Shown here piece after piece: positions 43,951-52,366 of a stretch of DNA of 64,000 nucleotides; the first letter of the stretch is position 1, and each line of letters begins with the position of its first letter. Both the position numbers and the translations under genes were made by a program. Source of the DNA: Microbacterium immunditiarum (lineage in GTDB: Bacteria > Actinomycetota > Actinomycetes > Actinomycetales > Microbacteriaceae); contig NZ_JACCBV010000001.1 in the NCBI RefSeq assembly GCF_013409785.1, forward strand, positions 744,001 through 808,000, given 5' to 3'. The notes beneath the pieces were generated by a model. The model did not search any database. It was given only the letters and a program-made list of their open reading frames with translations, and was not told the origin of the DNA.

Positions 43951-46900
43951 GTGAAAGCGTCGTCGTGGCTTCGCGCGCGCCCGCGCACCCTCGCGTCCGC
44001 GGGGATCGTCACGGCGGGCGCGGTGGCGATCAGCACGATGGCGTTCCTCTACGAGGGATTCCCGACGACCGAGGTCGACCTGCACGACGGGGGAGTGTGG
44101 GTCACGAAACAGTCGAGCCTGCTCGTCGGCCACTTCAACCACGAGTCGCGCGTGCTCGACTCCGGGTTGCGCACGGTCAGCGACGAGTACGACATCCTGC
44201 AGTCCGGCGACAACGTGCTCGTCGTCGACAAGGCGGGCTCCTCCGTGACGGCGATCGACCCCGCGATGGTGGTTCTCGGCGACAACGCGCAGGTGCCGGG
44301 CGGCGCCGACGTCGCGCTCGGCGGCTCGACCCTCGCGATCCTCGACCCGAGCGCCGGCTCGCTGTGGGTCCTGCCTGCGAAGGCGGTCGCGAGCTTCGAG
44401 GTCGCGGGCGCCGAGCCGTCGGCCGAGCTCGGCGAGGGCGCCGACGTCGCGGTCGGCCTCGACGGCACGGTCTACGCCGTCGCGCCCGCGACGGGCGAGG
44501 TCGTCACGATCCGCATGGGGGCCGACGGTGATCCGGCCGAGCCCGAGCGCGCGACGATCGACGGGCTCGGCGAGGACGCGGCCGCCTCGATCACGGTCGT
44601 CGGCGATATTCCGGTCGTGCTCGACAACGAGAGCCACACGATCTGGAGCACGCGCGGCCTGCGCGCCGAGCTCGGCGCGGGGGCGGCATCCGTGCTTCAG
44701 GCCCCGTCCGAGCCCAACGACGCTGTCATGGTCGCGGCGCCCGGAGCCCTGCTGCGGGTTCCGCTCGACGGCTCCGAGATCACCGAGACCAAGGCCGAGG
44801 GCGACGGGGCGCCGTCCGAGCCGGTGTACCTCGAAGGCTGCGCGTACGGCGTGTGGTCGGGGTCTGCCGCGTTCGTGCGCGACTGCGTCGGCGACGCCGA
44901 CGACCAGTCGACGACGGTGCCGGGGGCCTCGCCGGATGCCGCGCTCAGGTTCCGTGTGAACCGTGACGTCATCGTGCTCAACGACGTCATCGGCGGCGCC
45001 GCGTGGATGGCCAGCGAAGACCTGCAGAAGGTCGACAACTGGGAGGACATCACTCCGCCCGAGGGCGAGACCGAGGAGAACGACGACGAGACGACCGACG
45101 AGACGGTCGAGACGACTCTCCCCGAGCGGTCGGCGATCAACACGCCGCCCGTCGCGGTGGACGACGAGTTCGGCGTCCGTCCCGGTCGCACGACGATGCT
45201 CCCGGTGCTCGACAACGACTCCGACGCCGACGGCGACGTGCTCACCGTCACGATTCCCGACGACGGGCCGTCGTTCGGAGAGGTGCAGTCGATCAACAGC
45301 GGTTCGGGCCTGCAGATCGCCGTGCCGGAGGACGCGACCGGCACGACGACGTTCCAGTACGAGGCCGACGACGGTCGCACCGGACGGGCGCGCGCGAACG
45401 TGCAGCTCACCGTGCACGACTGGAGCATCAACGGCGCGCCGAAGCAGAACCGCATCACGGCGATCGCGGTCGAGTCCGGCGGGGTCGTGTCCTACAACGT
45501 GCTGCCCGACTGGATCGACCCCGACGGCGACGACGTGTTCCTGAGATCGGTCACTCCGGCGGAGGGCGATGAGGTCGACTTCACGGCCGACGGCCGGATC
45601 ACGTATCGCGCGCTCGGGCCGACGCAGGGTCGCAAGGAGGTGGTCATCTCCGTGTCGGACGGGTCCGAGGTCACGGAGGGCGTCGTGCGCTTCGACGTGC
45701 GCCCGCCCGGCTCGACGGTTCCCGTCGCGAACGCCGACCACGTCGTCGTGCGTGCCGGCAAGTCGGTCACGGTCTCGCCGCTCGCGAACGACACGAACCC
45801 GAGCCGCGAGCCGCTGCGCCTCACGCGCGTCGACGAGACGGCGGGGGCGTCGCTGTCTCCCGACTACGCCAACGGGCGGTTCGCGTTCTCCTCGAAGCAG
45901 CCCGGCGTGTACTACGTGCAGTACCTCGTGTCGGCCGGGTCGCTCTCGGCACCCGGCGTCGTGCGCGTCGACGTCCTGGAGGACTCCGACACGGACCTGC
46001 CTCCCGTCGCGGTGCGCGACGTCGCGCTGCTGCCGAGTGGCCGCGAGGTGCTCGTCGACGTGCTCGCGAACGACTCCGACCCCGCAGGCGGCATCCTCGT
46101 CGTACAGTCGGTGACCGTCGAGCCGTCGAGCGGCATCTCGGTGTCGGTGCTCGGGCACGAGACGCTCCGCATCACCGACCAGGGCGCGCTCGCCGAGCAG
46201 GTCACGGTCAAGTACACGATCTCCAACGGCAAGCACAGCGCCGACGGAGAGGTCGTCGTCATCCCGATCCCCGCGCCGTCGAAGCTGCGGCCCCCCGTCG
46301 CGAACGACGACCGCGTGGTCGTGCGCGCGGGCGACGTCGTCACGATCCCCGTGCTCGACAACGACTACCACCCGAACGACGACACGATCCACGTCGCTCC
46401 GGAGCTCGTCGAGCCGCTGCCCGCACCCGAGGACGGCGAGATCTTCGTCACGCAGGACACGGTGCGCTTCCGCGCGAGCGATGAGCCCGGCACCGTGTAC
46501 GCGACGTACGAGGTCGTCGACAGCACGGGTCAGAAGGACGCCGGGTACCTCACGATCCAGGTGCTCCCGGTGAGCCCCGAGACGAACCAGGCGCCGCGGC
46601 CCGAGGAGCTCACGGCGCGCGTCGTCGGCGGCGCGACGGTGCGCATCGCGATCCCGCTCGACGGCATCGACCCCGACGGCGACTCCGTCGACCTCCTGGG
46701 CATCGCGTCCGCGCCCGAGAAGGGCCTCATCTCGGCGATCGGCCCGGACTGGCTGGAGTACCAGGCGGTCGGCGACTCGGTCGGCGTCGACGAGTTCTCC
46801 TACCGCGTGCGCGACCGGCTCGGCGCCCAGGCGACGGCCACGATCCGCGTCGGCATCGCTCCCGCGGGTTCGGTCAACCAGGCGCCCTACGCCGTGAAGG

Positions 46901-49900
46901 ACGCGATCGTCATGCGCCCCGGCCGGTCGGTGGCCGTGCCCGTGCTCGAGAACGACTCCGACCCCGATGGCGATCAGATCACGCTCGTGCGCAACGGCGT
47001 CGAGACGGCCGACGTCCCGGGCCTGGCGGCAGAGGTCCTCGGCGATCGCGTCGTGGTCACGTCCCCCGGACGCGAGGTCGTCACGTCGCTGCAGTACCGC
47101 ATCCGCGACGTGCGGGGCGCCGAGGCGATCGGCGTTCTTCAGATCACGGTCTCCGACGACGTGCCGCTCATGAAGCCGATCGCCCGCGACGACCGCATCG
47201 TCCCGCAGGATGTGGAGGACGCATCCGTCGATCTCGAGGTCCTCGCGAACGACGAGGATCCCGACGGCGTCGTCGCCGACCTCAAGGTCACGGCGGAGGG
47301 CACCGGGGTGCGCGTACTGCCGGACGGCCGCCTGCGCATCGAGATCGGCGACGAGGAGCGGCTCGTCCAGTACCGCATCACCGACCGCGACGGCCTCGAG
47401 GCGACCGCGTTCGTGCGCGTGCCGTCGCTGACCTCGCTGCCGCCGACGCTCGCGACGACCGAGGGCGTCGAGGTGAAGAGCGGCGAGACGATCGAGATCC
47501 CGCTCGCCGACCACGTGCGCACATCGCGCGGCACGCGAGCGGTGATCACCGAGGCGGCGAAGGTCTCCGCGGTGCACGGCGACGGCTCGGGGCTCGTCAA
47601 GGACCAGACGACCCTCGTCTACACCTCCGAGCAGGGCTACTTCGGTCAGGACGCGATCACGTTCGAGGTCACCGACGGAACCGGGCCCGACGACCCGGAG
47701 GGGCTCAAGGCCACCCTCACGCTTCCGGTCACGGTGCTGCCGCCCGACAACCAGCAGCCGGAGTTCCTCGACGGGCAACTCGACGTCGCGCCGGGCGAGG
47801 ACGCGAGCCGGCTCGACCTGCGCGCCCTCACGACCGACCCCGACCCCGGCGACGTCGCGCGCGCCTCCTACACCCTCGTGGGCGGTGCGCCGAGCGGGCT
47901 GAGCGCGTCGATCTCGGACGGCACGCTGAACGTGAGTGCGGATGCCGCGACACCCAAGGGCACGCGGGCGACGCTCCGCGTGCGCATCGCCGACGGCGAG
48001 ACGGAACCGATCGAGGGGAACGTCGTCGTGACCGTGACGGCCTCGACGCGCACGCTCCCGACCGCGAACGACGATGTGGTCGACGAGGCGCACCAGGGCA
48101 CGACCGTCACGGTGCCCGTGCTGGCGAACGACTTCAACCCGTTCCCCGACCGGCCGCTCAAGGTCGTCGCCGCGGCGGTCGAGACGGGGAACGGCACCGC
48201 CGAGGTGAGCGGCGACCAGGTCGCGGTCAGCCCGAACAGCACCTTCGTCGGCACGATGGTCGTGCGCTACCGCATCCAGGACGCGACGGCCGACGTCGAC
48301 CGCGAGGTCGAGGGCCGCATCCTCGTGACGGTGCAGGGTCGTCCCGAAGCTCCGGGAACGCCGACGGTGTCGAGCGTGCAGGACCGCACGGTCGTGCTGT
48401 CGTGGACGCCGCCCGCCGACAACGGCGCCGCGATCACCACCTACGTCGTGTCGTCGACGCGGGGCGACTACTCGAAGGACTGCACCGCGACGACGTGCAC
48501 GCTCGATGGGCTCACGAACAACGTCGAGTACAACTTCACCGTCGTGGCGGTCAACCGCGTCGGCCCATCCGACCCGTCGCCCGCGTCCGAGACGGCGCGC
48601 CCCGACGCCCGCCCCGACACTCCGCAGGCGCCCTCGTTCACGGGCTTCGGCGACCGGAGTCTCTCGATCGCGTGGATCACGCCGACGACGCCCGGCTCGC
48701 CCGTGGAGTCGTTCACACTCGAGATCTCGCCCGCCCCGCCCTCGGGCGTCGCCCAGAAGACCGGCGTGACGGGCAACACGTACGTGTGGGAGGGCCTCGA
48801 GAACGGCACCGCGTACCAGGTCCGCGTCCAGGCGCACAACCGTGCGCCGGAGCCGTCGAGCTGGAGCGCGTGGTCGGCGACCGAGATCCCCGCGCGTGCC
48901 CCCGAGCCCGTCGCGGCTCCGGCGACGCAGCGCCTCGAGCCGGTCGGCGCGCAGGCGCAGCTCCAGGTGGCGTGGGCCGCGCCCGCCAACAACGGAGCCC
49001 CCATCGCCGGCTACGAGCTGCAGGTGATGCGCGGCGGGTCGGTCGTGAGCACGATCCCGGGCATTCCCGCCACTCAGACGAGCCAGGCCGTCGTCGTCGA
49101 CACGTCGACCACGGACTACACGTTCCGGCTCCGCGCGAGCAACAAGGCGGGCTGGGGCGAGTGGGGAGCGCAATCCGCACCCCGGCGCGCGTTCACCGCA
49201 CCCGGCGCGCCGACGATCACGAGCGTCACCCCCGGTGACCGCCGCCTCACCGTGACCTACACGCCCGGCGCGGGCAACGGCGCCACCGCGAGCGAGCTGC
49301 GCTACGAGTACTCGCTCAACGGCGGCGGCTGGCAGGCGTTCAACGGCTCGACGATCACCGGCCTCAACAACGGCACGACGTACCAGGTGCGCCTGCGCGC
49401 GTACACGTCGATGGACGGCGTGCGCTATGACGGAGCAGCCTCGGCCTCGTCGGCGGGCCAGATCCCCTACGGCCCCGTCAACACACCCGGTGCGACCGCG
49501 AACGCGAGCGGTACGAGCATCACTTACGGCTGGAGCGCGCCGGCGCCCAACGGCCGCCCGATCCAGCGCGTGCAGATCAACATCAACGGCAACGGGTGGG
49601 AGAACGTCTCACTCAATGGAAGCCGCACGGTCAACCACGGCTACGACTTCCGGGGCACGATCCAGGTGCGCGCGTACGACAGCGAAGGCCAGGTGTCCGC
49701 CGTGCGGTCGGCGTCCGACACGACGGCGCAGCAGCCGCAGGCGACGGCGCAGGCGGGCAAGGGCAGCCGCACGAACAGCCCGACCTGTACGAGCTCGCAG
49801 TGCGCGTACCTCACACTCACCACCTCGAATTTCCCGGCGGGCAGCTACCGCGTCTACTGCAACGCGACCGGCCCCTACGGAGGCACCCCGTTCGCGGGCG

Positions 49901-50022
49901 GCGCCTGGCGCGACATCCCGGCCAACGGCACGATCCAGCTCGGCTGCTACTTCGGCGACAGCGGCCAGCAGGCGTGGGTGACGATCGAGGGCTGGGGCGA
50001 CTCCAGACGCACGACCTGGTAG
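43951..50022 (+). CDS. Giant membrane-anchored cadherin-like/FN3 surface protein
   Basis: 2023 residues from a GTG. One hydrophobic segment (about 14-34) without a clear cleavage site suggests a signal anchor with the bulk outside. Residues ~40-380 look like a beta-propeller (repeated V-x-D-x-A-G/S-x-x-V-x-x-I-D). From residue 397 there are about eleven tandem cadherin-like repeats of type P-P-V-A-x-D-D-x-x-V-x-x-G with L-x-N-D-x-D-P-D-G-D, a calcium-binding style, ending near 1465. About five FN3 domains follow to ~1925, then a Cys-rich cap (four Cys in ~1943-2010). There is no LPXTG. An acidic Thr/Glu-rich linker lies near 370-390. It starts the operon and is probably the structure the downstream genes build or control. 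Confidence 0.85.
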   Translation: MKASSWLRARPRTLASAGIVTAGAVAISTMAFLYEGFPTTEVDLHDGGVWVTKQSSLLVGHFNHESRVLDSGLRTVSDEYDILQSGDNVLVVDKAGSSVTAIDPAMVVLGDNAQVPGGADVALGGSTLAILDPSAGSLWVLPAKAVASFEVAGAEPSAELGEGADVAVGLDGTVYAVAPATGEVVTIRMGADGDPAEPERATIDGLGEDAAASITVVGDIPVVLDNESHTIWSTRGLRAELGAGAASVLQAPSEPNDAVMVAAPGALLRVPLDGSEITETKAEGDGAPSEPVYLEGCAYGVWSGSAAFVRDCVGDADDQSTTVPGASPDAALRFRVNRDVIVLNDVIGGAAWMASEDLQKVDNWEDITPPEGETEENDDETTDETVETTLPERSAINTPPVAVDDEFGVRPGRTTMLPVLDNDSDADGDVLTVTIPDDGPSFGEVQSINSGSGLQIAVPEDATGTTTFQYEADDGRTGRARANVQLTVHDWSINGAPKQNRITAIAVESGGVVSYNVLPDWIDPDGDDVFLRSVTPAEGDEVDFTADGRITYRALGPTQGRKEVVISVSDGSEVTEGVVRFDVRPPGSTVPVANADHVVVRAGKSVTVSPLANDTNPSREPLRLTRVDETAGASLSPDYANGRFAFSSKQPGVYYVQYLVSAGSLSAPGVVRVDVLEDSDTDLPPVAVRDVALLPSGREVLVDVLANDSDPAGGILVVQSVTVEPSSGISVSVLGHETLRITDQGALAEQVTVKYTISNGKHSADGEVVVIPIPAPSKLRPPVANDDRVVVRAGDVVTIPVLDNDYHPNDDTIHVAPELVEPLPAPEDGEIFVTQDTVRFRASDEPGTVYATYEVVDSTGQKDAGYLTIQVLPVSPETNQAPRPEELTARVVGGATVRIAIPLDGIDPDGDSVDLLGIASAPEKGLISAIGPDWLEYQAVGDSVGVDEFSYRVRDRLGAQATATIRVGIAPAGSVNQAPYAVKDAIVMRPGRSVAVPVLENDSDPDGDQITLVRNGVETADVPGLAAEVLGDRVVVTSPGREVVTSLQYRIRDVRGAEAIGVLQITVSDDVPLMKPIARDDRIVPQDVEDASVDLEVLANDEDPDGVVADLKVTAEGTGVRVLPDGRLRIEIGDEERLVQYRITDRDGLEATAFVRVPSLTSLPPTLATTEGVEVKSGETIEIPLADHVRTSRGTRAVITEAAKVSAVHGDGSGLVKDQTTLVYTSEQGYFGQDAITFEVTDGTGPDDPEGLKATLTLPVTVLPPDNQQPEFLDGQLDVAPGEDASRLDLRALTTDPDPGDVARASYTLVGGAPSGLSASISDGTLNVSADAATPKGTRATLRVRIADGETEPIEGNVVVTVTASTRTLPTANDDVVDEAHQGTTVTVPVLANDFNPFPDRPLKVVAAAVETGNGTAEVSGDQVAVSPNSTFVGTMVVRYRIQDATADVDREVEGRILVTVQGRPEAPGTPTVSSVQDRTVVLSWTPPADNGAAITTYVVSSTRGDYSKDCTATTCTLDGLTNNVEYNFTVVAVNRVGPSDPSPASETARPDARPDTPQAPSFTGFGDRSLSIAWITPTTPGSPVESFTLEISPAPPSGVAQKTGVTGNTYVWEGLENGTAYQVRVQAHNRAPEPSSWSAWSATEIPARAPEPVAAPATQRLEPVGAQAQLQVAWAAPANNGAPIAGYELQVMRGGSVVSTIPGIPATQTSQAVVVDTSTTDYTFRLRASNKAGWGEWGAQSAPRRAFTAPGAPTITSVTPGDRRLTVTYTPGAGNGATASELRYEYSLNGGGWQAFNGSTITGLNNGTTYQVRLRAYTSMDGVRYDGAASASSAGQIPYGPVNTPGATANASGTSITYGWSAPAPNGRPIQRVQININGNGWENVSLNGSRTVNHGYDFRGTIQVRAYDSEGQVSAVRSASDTTAQQPQATAQAGKGSRTNSPTCTSSQCAYLTLTTSNFPAGSYRVYCNATGPYGGTPFAGGAWRDIPANGTIQLGCYFGDSGQQAWVTIEGWGDSRRTTW

Positions 50023-50075
50023 CGCCGGCACCGCATACCGACGAAGACACACACAGCGACACGAGAGAGATCACC

Positions 50076-51047
50076 ATGACGATGACACCGGAGCAGGCCT
50101 CCTGGTTCGAGGGGACGTTCACGCGCCTCGTCGACAACGTCGACCGCGCCCTCATGGGCAAGCGCGAGGTCGTCGGCCTCGTGCTCGCGGCGATGCTCGC
50201 CGAGGGACACGTGCTGCTCGAGGACGCCCCCGGCACGGGCAAGACCAGCCTCGCGAAAGCACTCGCCGCGACCGTGCAGGGCACGAGCTCGCGCATCCAG
50301 TTCACGCCCGACCTGCTGCCGTCGGATGTCACGGGCGTCACCATCTACGACCAGCAGGCGCACCGCTTCGAGTTCCACCGCGGCCCGGTCTTCGCGTCGA
50401 TCGTGCTCGCCGACGAGATCAACCGCGCATCGCCGAAGACGCAGTCGGCGCTCCTGGAGGTCATGGAGGAGTCGCGCGTCACCGTCGACGGCGTGCCGCA
50501 CGAGGTCGGCCGTCCGTTCCTCGTCATCGCGACGCAGAACCCCATCGAGCAGGCCGGCACGTACAAGCTCCCCGAGGCGCAGCTCGACCGGTTCCTCGTG
50601 AAGACGAGCATCGGCTACCCCGACCTCGCCGTCGCCGAGCGCATCCTCGCGGGCGCCGCCGACCGCAACCCGTCGGCCCACCTCCCCGCGATCATCACGA
50701 CGGGAGCCGTCGCCGACATGGCCGATCTGGCCGCGACCGTGCACGTCGAGCCCGCGGTGCTGCGCTACACGGCGCAGCTGGCCGAGGCGACGCGTGCGGA
50801 TGCCTCGGTGAACCTCGGCGTCTCGGTGCGCGGCTCGCTCGCGCTCATCCGCATCGCGAAGGTGTGGGCCGCCGCGCAGGGCCGCCACTTCGTGACGCCC
50901 GACGACATCAAGGCGCTCGTGCGCCCGGTGTGGACGCACCGCATCGTGCTCGACCCCGAGGCGGAATTCTCCGGCACGACCGCCGAGGCCGTCATCGCCC
51001 GCACGCTCGAGAGCGTCGCCGCACCGCAGGCGAGGGCCGCCGCCTGA
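50076..51047 (+). CDS. MoxR-family AAA ATPase
   Basis: 323 residues from the ATG at 50076, with GAGAGAGA 6 nt upstream. Walker A A-P-G-T-G-K-T-S (51-58), Walker B with D-E-I-N (113-116) and the insert Q-N-P-I-E-Q-A-G-T-Y-K-L-P-E-A-Q-L-D-R-F are typical of MoxR chaperones. MoxR proteins fold or activate complexes, often with a DUF58 or VWA partner; the next gene is DUF58, so they likely act together. It follows the giant protein by 53 bp, and its stop overlaps the DUF58 start by 1 bp. Confidence 0.95.
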   Translation: MTMTPEQASWFEGTFTRLVDNVDRALMGKREVVGLVLAAMLAEGHVLLEDAPGTGKTSLAKALAATVQGTSSRIQFTPDLLPSDVTGVTIYDQQAHRFEFHRGPVFASIVLADEINRASPKTQSALLEVMEESRVTVDGVPHEVGRPFLVIATQNPIEQAGTYKLPEAQLDRFLVKTSIGYPDLAVAERILAGAADRNPSAHLPAIITTGAVADMADLAATVHVEPAVLRYTAQLAEATRADASVNLGVSVRGSLALIRIAKVWAAAQGRHFVTPDDIKALVRPVWTHRIVLDPEAEFSGTTAEAVIARTLESVAAPQARAAA

Positions 51048-52366
51048 TGACCTCCGCGACCCTCGCGTCGGCCGACCCCACGCAGAACGAGTCCTCCCGC
51101 AGCGCGTCAGCGGTGCGCGAGGGCGGCGTGGGCGCGCCTGCGGGGGAGCGCAGGCAACGGTGGGCGGATGCCGCGGCTCCCGCGGCCGCGGCTGCGCTGC
51201 GCCATGTGCGGGCGGTCGCGGGCGTCATCCGCCCGATCGCGTGGGTGCTCATCGTCGCGGCCATCGCCCTGTGGATCGCGGGCAGCGTCCTCGGCTGGTG
51301 GGAGCTCACCGTGGCGGCGGTCGTCATCACGTCCGCGCTCGCGCTGTGCGCGCTGTTCCTCATCGGACGCACCGCCTACGACGTCTCGCTCGACCTCAAC
51401 CGCACGCACGTCATCGTCGGCGAGCGCGCGGTCGGTGCGCTCACGCTCTCGAACCCCGGCGGGCGGGCGATCCTGCCATCCCGCGTCGTGCTCCCCGTCG
51501 GCGCGGGCCGAGGCGTGTTCGACGTGGGGCGCCTCGCTGCGGGCGAGTCGATCGAGGAGCTCTTCGCGATCCCGACGTCGCGTCGCACGGTGCTGCCGGT
51601 CGGCCCGGTGAGCGTCGTGCGCGGCGATCCGCTCGGCCTGTTCGAACGCGTCCACCGTCGCGACGAGCCGGTCGACCTGTACGTGCACCCGCGCACCGTG
51701 CGCTTCGACGGGCAGTCGCTCGGTTTCGTGCGCGACCTCGAGGGGCTCACCGCGCGCGACCTGTCACGCGACGACGTGTCGTTCCACGCGCTGCGCGAGT
51801 ACCAGCCGGGCGACGACCTGCGGCATGTGCACTGGCGCTCGTCTGCCCGTACCGGGGACGTCATGGTGCGTCAGTACGAGGAGACGCGACGGTCCCACTT
51901 CGTCATCGGCCTGTCGTGCAACCCGTCCGACTATCGCGACACCGACGAGTTCGAGCTCGCGATCTCGGCCGCGGGCTCCCTCGGGCTCCGTGCCGTGCGT
52001 GACTCGCGCCGCGTCGACCTGCGGGTCCAGGGTCGCTCGGTGCCCGCCACGACGGGCAAGCGCCTGCTCGACGCGCTGTCGGCCCTCGAGCCGTCGAAGC
52101 CGCGCGACGGCGACATCCTCGACCTCACGACTGCGCTCGTGTCGACGGTCGAGCTCGCGAGCATCGTCGTGCTCGTGTGCGGCTCGGGCGTGAACCCCGC
52201 GAAGCTGCGTGCCGCGTGCGGCCGGGTTCCGTTCGGGGCGCGCGTGCTCGCGATCGTCGCCCACACGGGAGCAACTCCGTCGCTGCGCCGCGTCGGCGAG
52301 GCCGACGTCGTCACGATCGGCGAGTTGGAGCAGCTCCCGGCCGCGCTCCGGAAAGTGCTCGCATGA
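51047..52366 (+). CDS. DUF58-domain membrane protein
   Basis: 439 residues. Two membrane segments lie near 63-83 and 86-106, after a Gln/Ala/Arg-rich N-terminus. The DUF58 signature E-Y-Q-P-G-D-D-L-R-H-V-H-W-R-S-S-A-R-T-G is at residues 251-270. DUF58 proteins are VWA-like partners of MoxR ATPases. Its start overlaps the moxR stop, and its stop overlaps the next start by 4 bp (ATGA), so translation is coupled. It probably docks MoxR at the membrane. Confidence 0.93.
   Translation: MTSATLASADPTQNESSRSASAVREGGVGAPAGERRQRWADAAAPAAAAALRHVRAVAGVIRPIAWVLIVAAIALWIAGSVLGWWELTVAAVVITSALALCALFLIGRTAYDVSLDLNRTHVIVGERAVGALTLSNPGGRAILPSRVVLPVGAGRGVFDVGRLAAGESIEELFAIPTSRRTVLPVGPVSVVRGDPLGLFERVHRRDEPVDLYVHPRTVRFDGQSLGFVRDLEGLTARDLSRDDVSFHALREYQPGDDLRHVHWRSSARTGDVMVRQYEETRRSHFVIGLSCNPSDYRDTDEFELAISAAGSLGLRAVRDSRRVDLRVQGRSVPATTGKRLLDALSALEPSKPRDGDILDLTTALVSTVELASIVVLVCGSGVNPAKLRAACGRVPFGARVLAIVAHTGATPSLRRVGEADVVTIGELEQLPAALRKVLA

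Noticed and set aside
43825..49173. Very long open frame (1782 codons) antisense to the giant surface protein
   Set aside because: Its translation is Arg/Asp/Val-rich without domains, and the sense strand has clear cadherin and FN3 repeats. High GC with strong codon bias makes long antisense frames by chance.
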